From contig CANSKS010000012.1 of the NCBI GenBank assembly GCA_947647615.1, positions 1 to 58,571 of the forward strand: a stretch of 58,571 bases of DNA, given 5' to 3'. Positions 1-7,874 of the stretch are shown here, in pieces. The notes under the pieces were generated by a model. It was not told the DNA's origin and did no database searches. It was given only the letters and a program-made list of their open reading frames with translations. The position numbers and the translations under genes are program-made. Origin of the DNA: an uncultured Neglectibacter sp. (GTDB lineage: Bacteria > Bacillota > Clostridia > Oscillospirales > Acutalibacteraceae). The number at the start of each line of letters is the position of its first letter. Position 1 is the first letter of the stretch.

Positions 1-126
1 TCCCACTACGTTGCCCTGAAGTTCCACCATGTTGCCTTGGAGTCCCACTACGTTGCCCTGAAGTTCCACCATGTTGCCTTGGAGTCCCACTACGTTGTCC
101 TGAAGTTCTGCCATGTTGCTTTGGAG
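1..126 (-). repeat. 42-bp in-frame tandem repeat (two heptads per unit)
   Basis: Units 1-42 and 43-84 are identical and 85-126 differs at four bases. 127-168 and 169-210 are progressively more diverged. Each unit encodes two coiled-coil heptads, so gain or loss of units keeps the frame. The array continues past the window edge. Confidence 0.95.
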
Positions 127-312
127 CCCCGCCACGGTACCCTGGAGTTCTGCCACATTGCCTTGAATCTCTGCCACATCGCCCTTCAATTCTGAAACAT
201 CGGCCTTTAAAACGACGACATCAGCCTCTAACCTGTCCATACGGCCGTCCAGCCTGTCCAACCGGCCATCCATCCTGACCAGCATTTCTAGGATCTTTTC
301 TTCGTTATTCAT
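1..312 (-). CDS. Heptad-repeat coiled-coil protein, C-terminus cut off by window edge
   Basis: The visible 104 codons begin MNNEEKILEMLVRMDGRLDR and run off the left edge without a stop. From about residue 15 the sequence is a regular seven-residue pattern with hydrophobic a/d positions (LDRLDGRMDRLEADV, then repeats of LQGNVVG and LQGNMVE), as expected for a long parallel coiled coil. The ATG is preceded by a GAAGGGGG ribosome binding site and a consensus promoter lies just upstream. Similar short Clostridial proteins of unknown function carry expandable heptads. I cannot assign a function. The last three 42-base units are almost identical, so the length of the rod may vary between strains. 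Confidence 0.8.
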   Translation of the reverse strand, partial: MNNEEKILEMLVRMDGRLDRLDGRMDRLEADVVVLKADVSELKGDVAEIQGNVAELQGTVAGLQSNMAELQDNVVGLQGNMVELQGNVVGLQGNMVELQGNVVG

Positions 313-349
313 AACAAAGCCCCCTTCTATGCGTCATTCTACTGCTGTT

Positions 350-378
350 ACTATAACACATTCCAAGGCAAGGGTCAA
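350..378 (-). promoter_or_regulatory. Sigma-A promoter of the coiled-coil gene
   Basis: On the minus strand TTGACC (373-378) and TATAGT (350-355) are separated by 17 bases. Transcription would begin about 30 bases upstream of the start codon at 312. Confidence 0.8.
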
Positions 379-664
379 GCTGTCAATTTTGTACGGCCGA
401 CATCTCGAAACTGCCGCTCTAAACTAAAAAATATAATTTCTGCCAAAGCATGTGTAGTTTAAAAGAATAATGCTGCGCGCATTCCTTTCTTTTCATCTAT
501 TTGCTCAATTTGCTGCCCAAGCTTTTGTGAAATTCGCAATATTTTCCGAAGGCTTTCCCTGAAAAATAATATAAAATATTGCTTCACTACTAGCTTTCAG
601 GCCATTTTTGTTGTATAGTAGATCACGACAGATCAATCTGCCGATTTTAAAAAACGACAGAAAA

Positions 665-684
665 TGACAAGCGTTGACAAGCGT
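665..684 (+). promoter_or_regulatory. Exact 10-bp direct repeat before the SPFH gene
   Basis: TGACAAGCGT occurs twice head to tail (665-674, 675-684), followed by TGAA, about 30 bases upstream of the ATG at 716. The 10-bp pitch places both copies on one helix face, which suits an operator. The embedded TTGACA is too close to the start to serve as a normal -35. A TATAGT at 614-619 without a good -35 is the only other promoter-like element here. The rest of the 403-base gap 313-715 is AT-rich and shows no gene I can support. Confidence 0.4.
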
Positions 685-715
685 TGAAATAACAGAATAG
701 AAAGGAGACATAACA

Positions 716-2035
716 ATGGGATTGATCAAGGCGGCGCTGGGAAGTGCGGGCGGCGTACTGGCCGACCAATGGAAAGAATACTTTTACTGTGAGGCCATCC
801 CCGCCGATATTTTAGCGGTGAAGGGACAGAAGCGGACCGACCGCCGCTCCAGCAATACCAAGGGAAACGACAACATTATCAGCAGCGGTTCCGTCATCGC
901 TGTGGCCGACGGCCAGTGCATGATGATAGTAGAACAAGGTAAAGTGGTAGAGGTGTGCGCCGAGCCTGGCGAGTTCACCTTCGACGCATCCACTGAACCC
1001 AGTATTTTTTCTGGCAAACTGGGAGAAAGTATTGGCCAAGTGTTCCAGAACATAGGTAAGCGCTTTACTTTTGGCGGTGAAGCCCCCAAAGACCAGCGGG
1101 TCTACTATTTTAATACGAAAGAGATTATCGGCAATAAATACGGAACCCCCTCGCCTGTGCCCTTCCGGGTGGTAGATCAGCGGGCGGGTATTGACATCGA
1201 TATTTCTATCCGTTGCTTTGGGGAGTACAGCTACCGCATTGTTAATCCCCTGCTGTTTTATACCAACGTATGCAGCAATATTTCTACGTCTTACTCCCGC
1301 GCCGAGATCGACAGCCAGCTGAAAAGTGAACTGCTCACCTCTCTCCAGCCGGCTTTTGCCCGGATCAGTGAGATGGGCATCCGTTACTCTTCCTTGCCGG
1401 GCCACACCGAGGAGCTTTCTCAGGCCTTAAAGGATATCCTGTCCGAGAAATGGCGTGACAGGCGCGGCATTGAGATCGGTACCGTAGGCGTCAATTCCGT
1501 TAAGGCCGACGAGGAAGACGAGCAAATGATCAAAGAAATGCAGCGGGAGGCGGCCTATATGGATCCCACTAGGGCTGCCGGTGCTCTTTCCCGTGCTCAG
1601 GTGGAAGCCATGAAGGCGGCGGCTTCCAATCAAGGTGCTGGTCCTGCCATGGCTTTTATGGGCATGGGAATGGCCGGTCAGGCCGGAGGCATGAATGCCC
1701 AGAACCTTTACGCCATGGGTCAGCAACAGGCGGCTCAGCCTGCTCCTGCATCCCAGGCGGCCCCTGCCAGCTGGACCTGCTCCTGCGGAACCACTGTCAC
1801 CGGCAAATTCTGCCCGGAGTGCGGCAAGCCTAAGCCTGCTGCCGAGACCGGTTGGACCTGTTCCTGCGGCGCGGTGAACAAGGGCAAGTTCTGCACCGAA
1901 TGCGGCAAGCCTAAGCCCGCAGGCACACCTAAATACAAGTGCGACAAGTGCGGTTGGGAACCTGCCGACCCGGCTCATCCCCCGAAATTCTGCCCCCAGT
2001 GCGGTGACCCCTTTGACGACGGGGACCTGCAGTGA
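716..2035 (+). CDS. SPFH-domain protein with three C-terminal zinc ribbons (YdjI/virion-core-like)
   Basis: This 439-residue protein has an SPFH (prohibitin/flotillin-like) domain over roughly residues 20-290. A Met/Gly/Ala-rich linker follows. Three zinc ribbons end the protein: two copies of WTCSCG...KFC.ECGKPKP and one YKCDKCGW...KFCPQCG. It lacks a signal peptide. The same architecture is found in Bacillus subtilis YdjI, encoded with the PspA membrane-stress protein, where SPFH proteins gather at stressed membrane. Here the next genes encode partners like YdjG and YdjH, but pspA is absent from this cluster. The start is fixed by GAAAGGAGACATAACA before ATG. A role as a membrane-stress scaffold is inference. 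Confidence 0.85.
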   Translation: MGLIKAALGSAGGVLADQWKEYFYCEAIPADILAVKGQKRTDRRSSNTKGNDNIISSGSVIAVADGQCMMIVEQGKVVEVCAEPGEFTFDASTEPSIFSGKLGESIGQVFQNIGKRFTFGGEAPKDQRVYYFNTKEIIGNKYGTPSPVPFRVVDQRAGIDIDISIRCFGEYSYRIVNPLLFYTNVCSNISTSYSRAEIDSQLKSELLTSLQPAFARISEMGIRYSSLPGHTEELSQALKDILSEKWRDRRGIEIGTVGVNSVKADEEDEQMIKEMQREAAYMDPTRAAGALSRAQVEAMKAAASNQGAGPAMAFMGMGMAGQAGGMNAQNLYAMGQQQAAQPAPASQAAPASWTCSCGTTVTGKFCPECGKPKPAAETGWTCSCGAVNKGKFCTECGKPKPAGTPKYKCDKCGWEPADPAHPPKFCPQCGDPFDDGDLQ

Positions 2036-2130
2036 AATCTTTACTGAACGGGCTGGTGGTTTTGAACGTTCTGACGGTTTTGGGCATATTGGGTTACCAA
2101 TACTTTGCTATCTACCACATTACTAACTGA
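2032..2130 (+). CDS. Predicted 32-residue single-span membrane peptide
   Basis: A GTG at 2032 overlaps the stop of the SPFH gene by four bases (GTGA), the usual sign of translational coupling. The reading frame is MKSLLNGLVVLNVLTVLGIL, then GYQYFAIYHITN and TGA. That is one charged residue, a roughly 18-residue hydrophobic helix and an aromatic interface region. GGGG lies about eight bases upstream of the start. The composition (one Lys, no other charge, clean transmembrane profile) is unlike random reading of this GC-rich DNA. It is too short for standard gene calling. The function is unknown; it could tether the soluble SPFH protein to the membrane. Bases 2131-2372 after it contain no convincing gene. 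Confidence 0.5.
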   Translation: MKSLLNGLVVLNVLTVLGILGYQYFAIYHITN

Positions 2131-2372
2131 TGACGACATCATTTGGAGCCTGCCCCGCATTCCTGTTCACGACTCCAGCAGGCCTGCAGGCTTCCGCTTA
2201 GAAGGGCTTTTTAGCGAAGACTCCCAAGAAGGCGACATGGACCCATCACCCCGGAGTACGAGCAATCCTATTAAAACGACATGGATTTTCATTCCCCCCA
2301 TTGCACGAAGGGGGACCATGCGCCCGCCTGGAAACCGGTGGGCGCGTGGTTATTTCATAAGGAGAATGGACT

Positions 2373-3509
2373 ATGGCATCACAAGTTACCAACTATCAGT
2401 GCCCCGCCTGTACCGGTCCTCTCCATTTTGTCGGAGAATCCGGCAAGCTGGAGTGTGACTACTGCGGTCAGAGCTACGATGTGGCAGAGATTGAGGCACT
2501 TTATAAGGAGAAGGATACAGCGGCGCAGGCGGCCTCTTCCGCTCAGACAGAAGCCGTGCCGCCAGAAACCGAATGGGACACTTCCGGGTTGTCCGGCCAA
2601 TGGGAGGAACCCCCCGAGGGACTGCGGGTCTATAATTGTCCCTCCTGCGGTGCAGAGCTCATTTGTGACGAGACCACTGCCGCCACAAGTTGTCCCTATT
2701 GCGGCAACAACACGATTATTCCCGGCCAGCTCGGAGGCACCTTGAAGCCGGATTATGTAATCCCCTTCAAGCTAGATAAAAAAGCGGCTGTCGAAGCCCT
2801 GAAAAAGCACTACGGCGGAAAGTTTTTTCTGCCCCGAGCCTTTTCCGAAGGCAACCACCTGGAAGAGGTCCAAGGGCTTTATGTTCCCTTCTGGCTGTTC
2901 GACGCCAATGCGGATGCGGACTGCCGGTTCCATGCCACCCGCTCTCATAGCCATCAGGAGGGAGATTACGATGTCACCGTCACCGAGCATTTTGACGTAC
3001 GCCGGTCCGGTTCTATGGCTTTCGAGCACATCCCGGCGGATGGCTCCAAAAAGATGGATGACAGTTATATGGACTCTATTGAGCCCTTTGATTACAGTGA
3101 GCTAAAGCCCTTTTCCACTGCTTATCTTCCCGGCTATTTGGCAAATAAATACGACGTTTCCGCCCAGGAGAGTATGCCGAGAGCAGAGCTGCGCTGCCGC
3201 AATTCTGCCATTAGCTTCCTGCACCAGGACATAGTGGGCTATGAAACTATGGTCCCAATAGAGGAGAAAGTTTCTCTCCGCCGGGGCAAGGTTCATTACG
3301 CGTTGATGCCGGTGTGGACCCTGCACACCAAGTGGCGGAATAAGGATTACCTGTTTATGATGAACGGTCAGACGGGAAAGCTGGTAGGCGATTTACCCGT
3401 GTCTCGGGGAAAATTCTGGGGGCTTGCCGCCGTCATTTCCGCGGCCCTCAGCTGCCTCATGGTCTGGATGGGCGTGGGCCGGTGGATCGCCGAAATCTTT
3501 TTTGGTTGA
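2373..3509 (+). CDS. Zinc-ribbon membrane protein (YdjG-like)
   Basis: The 378 residues begin with a zinc ribbon (CPACTG near 9-14, CDYCG near 29-33). A linker and a second ribbon (CPSCGAEL, CPYCG, about residues 89-112) follow. Then comes a long soluble domain containing YVPFWLF and PVWTLH. A C-terminal transmembrane helix (about 350-372) ends the protein. The ribbons resemble those of PriA-like and TFIIB-like proteins, but no helicase motif is present. B. subtilis YdjG, in the same neighbourhood as YdjH and YdjI, has this design. AAGGAG lies eight bases before the ATG. A likely role is membrane recruitment together with the SPFH protein; the biochemical activity is not known. Confidence 0.8.
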   Translation: MASQVTNYQCPACTGPLHFVGESGKLECDYCGQSYDVAEIEALYKEKDTAAQAASSAQTEAVPPETEWDTSGLSGQWEEPPEGLRVYNCPSCGAELICDETTAATSCPYCGNNTIIPGQLGGTLKPDYVIPFKLDKKAAVEALKKHYGGKFFLPRAFSEGNHLEEVQGLYVPFWLFDANADADCRFHATRSHSHQEGDYDVTVTEHFDVRRSGSMAFEHIPADGSKKMDDSYMDSIEPFDYSELKPFSTAYLPGYLANKYDVSAQESMPRAELRCRNSAISFLHQDIVGYETMVPIEEKVSLRRGKVHYALMPVWTLHTKWRNKDYLFMMNGQTGKLVGDLPVSRGKFWGLAAVISAALSCLMVWMGVGRWIAEIFFG

Positions 3510-3523
3510 GAGGGGGAAACAAG

Positions 3524-4324
3524 ATGAAAAAACGATGGATTTCCCTTTTGGCCGTATTGATCTTGGTTCTTACCCTGTGCGTTTCTGCCCTGGCCGCTGG
3601 ATTTGAAGCGGCAAAAGCAGACTTTATCACCGACTATTCCGGAATTCTCACGGAGCTGGAACGGTCGGAGCTGGAACAGCGGGCGGAGGAAATTTCCCGG
3701 CAGTACCAGTGCGGCGTGTACGTCATCGTTCTGGAAGATTATACCGGATATAGTTATGACGGCAGCGTCTATGAGGCTGCCAAGGCTCTCTACCAAGAAT
3801 ACGAGCTGGGATATGGCGAGGAGAAAAGCGGCGAGCTGCTCCTGGTTTCTATGGCGGATCGGGACTATGCCTTGATTGCCCACGGCTATGGCAACACCGC
3901 CTTTACCGAATTCGGCAAAAATAAACTTTCCGAGGTTTTTGTAGATAACTTCAAAGAGGATGACTGGTATGGCGGCTTCTCCGACTATCTGGAAAAGAGT
4001 GCCTCCATGCTCCAATCCGCCTGGGATGGCCAGCCGCTGAATGCGGACAGCGACCCCCTTATCGGTTCCGCAGGCATTGGCATTTCCGTACTGTTGGGCT
4101 GCGGGCTGGGCCTTCTTATTTGCTGGTTGTTCAAGGAGCACCAGATGAAATCTGTGGCTGTCAAGACCGAGGCTGACGCTTATGTGTCCGCCGGCAGCGC
4201 AAAAATTACGAACCGGCAGGACCAGTTTACCCACACCACCGAAACTCGGAAGAAGATCGAAAAGTCATCCAGCAGTTCTTCTTCAAGTAACGATGGCTTT
4301 TCCGGAAAGAGCGGAAAATTTTAA
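3524..4324 (+). CDS. TPM-domain membrane protein (YdjH-like)
   Basis: Translation most likely starts at MKKRWISLL, preceded by GAGGGGGAAACAAG. An upstream ATG at 3482 has no site and would bury the signal peptide. Residues 1-24 form a signal peptide, and residues 30-160 a TPM domain (LTELERSELEQ, GVYVIVLED, GEKSGELLLVSMADRDYALIAHG). A transmembrane helix at about 188-208 leads to a basic cytosolic tail ending in a Ser8 tract and GFSGKSGKF. TPM domains occur in thylakoid phosphatase-like and membrane-quality proteins. This is the third member of the ydjG/ydjH/ydjI set. The Ser-rich tail is typical of bacterial TPM proteins. Confidence 0.85.
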   Translation: MKKRWISLLAVLILVLTLCVSALAAGFEAAKADFITDYSGILTELERSELEQRAEEISRQYQCGVYVIVLEDYTGYSYDGSVYEAAKALYQEYELGYGEEKSGELLLVSMADRDYALIAHGYGNTAFTEFGKNKLSEVFVDNFKEDDWYGGFSDYLEKSASMLQSAWDGQPLNADSDPLIGSAGIGISVLLGCGLGLLICWLFKEHQMKSVAVKTEADAYVSAGSAKITNRQDQFTHTTETRKKIEKSSSSSSSSNDGFSGKSGKF

Positions 4325-4430
4325 TTCTCCGGCGATACTGAATTTCTTGTACGGCCCCGGCCTCGAAACCACCTTAAAAAAGCGGCTTCATTCCTTTTTA
4401 TGACAAAATACACGAAGGGGGAAAAGATCA

Positions 4431-5102
4431 TTGAACCATCATTCGTCCAAGGGACTGGGAGTACTGGCCCTGATTGGGGTTTTGGCCCTGTTTTTTGTTG
4501 CCCGGCATTCCTTTTCTGCAATCCCAACGGCATTGTTGGTCATTGCGGGGGTCGTGGGTCTTGGCATTATCATACTGGTAGCAGTAGTGATGTATTTCGC
4601 TTTCCGGAAACCCCAATCCGAAAACGGAGAAGCGGCAGGAGATGCTCCAGCGGCCATTCTGGCCAAGGGCAGGTCCCACCTGCTGGAATTGACTCAGCTT
4701 TCCATGCGGATCCAGAACCAGCAGGTCCGCCGGGCCAGCGAAGGAGTTTGCGGAGTAATCGGCCAAATTCTGAGTGCCTTAAAGGAGCAGCCGGAGGAGC
4801 TTCCCAGGGTGCGCAAGCTGTTCAACTACTACCTGCCTGCCTTTGGAAAAATCCTTCAGCAGTTCAGGCGTCTGGAGCAGAGCGGTGTGCCCGCATCCGA
4901 CACCACGGAAAAGGTAATTTCCTGTTTTGGCGATATTCAGGCTGCTATGGAAAAGCTGTATGCCAGCCTTTTTGATGGCAGCAAACTGGATCTCACCATA
5001 GAAATAGAAACCCTGCGACAGTTCTGTAAGCAGGACGGCCTGCTTGCAGACAGCCATCTTTATCCAGGGGACAGCGACCAGGATATCACTTTGACCATAT
5101 AG
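4431..5102 (+). CDS. XpaC-like membrane protein (5-bromo-4-chloroindolyl phosphate hydrolysis family)
   Basis: The gene starts with TTG at 4431 after GAAGGGGGAAAAGATCA. Two close transmembrane helices (residues about 8-24 and 30-57) are followed by a cytosolic helical domain (HLLELTQLSMRIQNQQVRR, VRKLFNYYLPAFGKILQQF) characteristic of the XpaC/YceN family. The founding member was linked to phosphate-dye hydrolysis, but homologues are usually encoded with TelA/TerD-type stress genes and their real activity is unknown. A 106-base gap separates it from the TPM gene. An intrinsic terminator lies 30 bases downstream, so it closes the rightward cluster. Confidence 0.7.
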   Translation: MNHHSSKGLGVLALIGVLALFFVARHSFSAIPTALLVIAGVVGLGIIILVAVVMYFAFRKPQSENGEAAGDAPAAILAKGRSHLLELTQLSMRIQNQQVRRASEGVCGVIGQILSALKEQPEELPRVRKLFNYYLPAFGKILQQFRRLEQSGVPASDTTEKVISCFGDIQAAMEKLYASLFDGSKLDLTIEIETLRQFCKQDGLLADSHLYPGDSDQDITLTI

Positions 5103-5131
5103 CCTTTCTCGATTTCTCCCGAAAAAAGGAC

Positions 5132-5180
5132 GTGAGGAATATTCGCGATCAAAACCGCAGAATGTCCTCACACCTTTTTT
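5132..5180 (+). terminator. Intrinsic terminator after the YdjGHI-like/XpaC cluster
   Basis: GTGAGGA (5132-5138) pairs with TCCTCAC (5165-5171). Inner ATTC/GAAT and GCG/CGC pairs extend the stem, and a T6 run follows at 5175-5180. Confidence 0.8.
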
Positions 5181-5323
5181 ACAGCTTGGAGAATAAAAGC
5201 CCAGCGGCAATCCTGCAAGCAGATGAGCCCCCTCTTCCCTTCAAGGAGACGGCCGGGAGCCACTCCGAGATATTTTTGCCGAAAGGGATGCGTAAGAAAG
5301 CTCCTTTGTGAAGAGCCACGGGG

Positions 5324-7699
5324 TTACTCGTAGCTCTTCATGCAATCGGGGTAAAGGTAATGATAAGTATTTTTTGTGAAAAGCGGGTGCCTGGAAGAAG
5401 CCTGTTCGTAATTGGCGTGGTTAAACAGCTTTGCCTCTGCCAGCCGCCGGTACAACAGCGCAGACAAGCAAACATCGGTATGATGGTATGTCAAAATGTA
5501 TGTAGAGAAGGTCATGCTGTCTACATAATTCAAATCGTGAACAGGGGAAGGGGTGTTCAGCTTTATATTCCCACCGCGCATCCAGCCTGTGTCAGGGCCA
5601 ATTTTCACCTGGTACCACAGCTCTTTGCTCTGCGCGTTTCGCTGTATGCCAATCACCTGAAGGGAAGCACCCTTTGACACCTGGCGTTTTGGCGTGCCGT
5701 TTCCGGCAGGCGCCCCGTAGAGGCCTGCGCTTTTCACGTTCAGCACGGCAGCGCAAGGGTTTGTCGCACTGAGCCCGCTGGGAGGTACCACGGCATTTAA
5801 AATACTGGTAAATAGGCTGTTTCCGGCGGGATCGTTGATATATGCGGAACCTAGATTATATGTAAACGATACCAGCGCGTCGTACTGGCTTTGGCTCATA
5901 CGCAGATCATATTTTTTCCTAAAGTCATTTACATACCTGCCAAAATTCTTGCTTATCTGCTGCATGAGCAATGCCTTTGCTTCCCTAAGGGTCATATGGT
6001 TGTAAAAAGCCTGGTTGGCGTTTATCACCATGCCATAGCCTACGGTAGGATTCTTGGGCGCGGCGGCGTCATCTCGGATCACGGGAAGATAAGATTCATA
6101 TTCCATCATAATGCTCACCATGGTATCGCTGACATCCCGGGGAGTATTGGTGGTCACATCAGGAGCTTCCGGACCGCGGACCATAAAATCGAAGCTCAAG
6201 GAGCCTGCCTCCTGACCCTCTCCGGTTTGAGAGCAGACCTTGGCATGATATTCCCCCGCCTCCAAGAGTCCTATGGCGCATTGGAACACATGGGTTTCGT
6301 TCTGTTCATATTGCTCCGGCAGGTAAGCATTCACACTCTGGCTGAGCACACAATTCCCCTGGCTGTCTTCCACGGTAAAAAGCATACCGGTTTTCTGATT
6401 GTCTGTAATGGCCACCAGCTTGGCCTCTGTTTTGGTGGTTACAAGGTTCGGTTCGGTAAAGGCAAAACGGACAGGCTCCGGGGACCGTACAGTTACCGAA
6501 CACTTTGCCAAGGTATTGCCGCCGTAATCGGAACAATAAACTGTGGCTGTCCCTGGAGATTTCCCGCAGATAAAGCAGCTTTCGTCCCCTTCCCCATACC
6601 GCAGGGTAGATACGGCCGCCACCTCGGTGTTACTGCTGCTCCACCGCAGGGACGTCCGGGGACTGGAAAGACCGTCTAACCGGAAAGACTGGTATTGGGC
6701 CAGCTCTGCAGAAGAGGTCGACAGCCGAATAGTTTTCGCCGGGATTGTGACTGCGGTATATTCCTCTACATAATCCTTGTGAACATACCCCTGCACCCCA
6801 TCCTGGGTACTCACATGGATCCAGGTGGAATTTGTATTCTCCAAGAGGTTCAAAAGCGTATTTTTTCCCACCACCAGAAGGACTGAGTAACTGGTACCGG
6901 GGCCGCTGCGCAAATTCAGGCTGGAGGCCGTAACCTGCAGCTGCTTTTTAGCGGGTTCCGGAGGTGCCGGCGGGCGGGCCACAGCGCCACTGGCCTCCAC
7001 GATGTGAGAATAAGCCCAATGATCCTCTGTAAGATCGGTAAAGTATTTCCCCGTCCGATTTTCTCCAAACCCAGCGCCGGTGCGCTCCAAAGCCTTATTG
7101 ACCACCACCACGGTTTCGGCCCTGCTGATAGTCTTTTTCGGTTGGAAGGTTCCATTCGGATACCCACCGATCCACCCGTAGGAAAAGGCCGTAACGATAG
7201 AGGGGTAAGCCCAACTGCTCTCCGGGACATCGGAAAAGGCAGGCTTTGTCCCGGTTTCGGGAACAAAGGCCGTTAGGGCTGCCACAAGCTCTGCCCTGGT
7301 GATAGGGGCAGAGGGCCGGAAAGTGCCGTCTTCATAGCCATGAAGTACCCCCAGCTGCGCCAGCGAAGCTACAGCCTCGCTATACCATTTGCCAGCGGGA
7401 ACGTCGGAAAAGGGAGATTTTGCCGCCTCGGGAGGCTTCCGCAAAAGAGAGTAAAGCATTTGGGCGGCTTCCCCACGGGTGATGCCTCGGTTGGGCCGAA
7501 AGGTATCATCTTCATACCCGAAAACATAAGGCTCATGCTGCCGTACTTTAAAAAACTCCTCCAGGCCCTTGTCTCCCCGCTCCACGGCATAGGCCGGCAG
7601 TGCCAGGCACCACACTGTGAAAAGCGCGAAAACGGCCGTCAGCCAAAACCTACTCCGCCGCTTCCAGGGCTTTTCCTTTCTAAAAGCCGTCAACCCCAT
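5324..7699 (-). CDS. SLH-anchored lysozyme (GH24) with SH3 and Ig-like domains
   Basis: This is a 791-residue secreted protein. A signal peptide (about 1-38) is followed by three SLH domains (FGYEDDTFRPNRGITRGEAA at about 60-80, HGYEDGTFRPSAPITRAE at about 120-137, GGYPNGTFQPKKTISRAE at about 178-195). SLH triplets bind secondary cell-wall polymers. Then come an SH3b domain (LNLRSGPGTS, 261-270), a Big2-like Ig domain (about 320-405), a GH24 lysozyme domain and a second SH3-like segment (about 660-715). Glu535 with PTVGYG (551-556) matches the catalytic Glu and TIGYGH motif, with Met replacing the motif His. It likely remodels peptidoglycan from the S-layer. The start is not certain: AGGAG sits only three bases from the ATG. 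Confidence 0.85.
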   Translation of the reverse strand: MGLTAFRKEKPWKRRSRFWLTAVFALFTVWCLALPAYAVERGDKGLEEFFKVRQHEPYVFGYEDDTFRPNRGITRGEAAQMLYSLLRKPPEAAKSPFSDVPAGKWYSEAVASLAQLGVLHGYEDGTFRPSAPITRAELVAALTAFVPETGTKPAFSDVPESSWAYPSIVTAFSYGWIGGYPNGTFQPKKTISRAETVVVVNKALERTGAGFGENRTGKYFTDLTEDHWAYSHIVEASGAVARPPAPPEPAKKQLQVTASSLNLRSGPGTSYSVLLVVGKNTLLNLLENTNSTWIHVSTQDGVQGYVHKDYVEEYTAVTIPAKTIRLSTSSAELAQYQSFRLDGLSSPRTSLRWSSSNTEVAAVSTLRYGEGDESCFICGKSPGTATVYCSDYGGNTLAKCSVTVRSPEPVRFAFTEPNLVTTKTEAKLVAITDNQKTGMLFTVEDSQGNCVLSQSVNAYLPEQYEQNETHVFQCAIGLLEAGEYHAKVCSQTGEGQEAGSLSFDFMVRGPEAPDVTTNTPRDVSDTMVSIMMEYESYLPVIRDDAAAPKNPTVGYGMVINANQAFYNHMTLREAKALLMQQISKNFGRYVNDFRKKYDLRMSQSQYDALVSFTYNLGSAYINDPAGNSLFTSILNAVVPPSGLSATNPCAAVLNVKSAGLYGAPAGNGTPKRQVSKGASLQVIGIQRNAQSKELWYQVKIGPDTGWMRGGNIKLNTPSPVHDLNYVDSMTFSTYILTYHHTDVCLSALLYRRLAEAKLFNHANYEQASSRHPLFTKNTYHYLYPDCMKSYE

Positions 7700-7743
7700 C
7701 CTCTCCTTTCAAAAGCCGCCAGGCTCAAAAACAGGCTGCTCCC

Positions 7744-7772
7744 ATTGTAGCACAGCCTGAGTAATAACACAA
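7744..7772 (-). promoter_or_regulatory. Promoter of the SLH lysozyme gene
   Basis: Minus strand TTGTGT (7767-7772), 17-base spacer, then an extended -10 TGCTACAAT (hexamer 7744-7749), 45 bases upstream of the start. Confidence 0.7.
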
Positions 7773-7810
7773 TATAGGGTCGGAGAGCAAGGAGTTCTTC
7801 CCATACACTA

Positions 7811-7857
7811 CAAATACAAACTTCCCTTCTGCGGCGTAACACTGCAGAAGGGAAGTT
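7811..7857 (-). terminator. Intrinsic terminator of the dacF-like/SLH unit
   Basis: A perfect 14-bp stem (7819-7832 with 7844-7857) is followed on the minus strand by TTTGTATTTG. It ends leftward transcription of the SLH gene before the lysozyme promoter. Confidence 0.85.
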
Positions 7858-7874
7858 CCGGTTTCCGGCGGTTT

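Noticed and set aside
1-126. CRISPR-like short repeats
   Set aside because: The units are contiguous without spacers and encode coiled-coil heptads in frame.
505-729. Leftward 74-residue frame opposite the SPFH gene start
   Set aside because: It overlaps the start of a strongly supported gene, has no ribosome site and no recognisable domain. Its composition follows the AT-rich intergenic DNA.
2131-2745. Frames after the small membrane peptide (including one from 2281)
   Set aside because: They have poor codon patterns, run out of frame into the zinc-ribbon gene and lack ribosome sites. A 23-codon frame overlapping the peptide stop (TGATG) is too short to support.
5305-5340. TGAAGAGC / GCTCTTCA inverted repeat near the lysozyme stop
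   Set aside because: The loop is long, no T-run follows on the minus strand and part of it is coding sequence.
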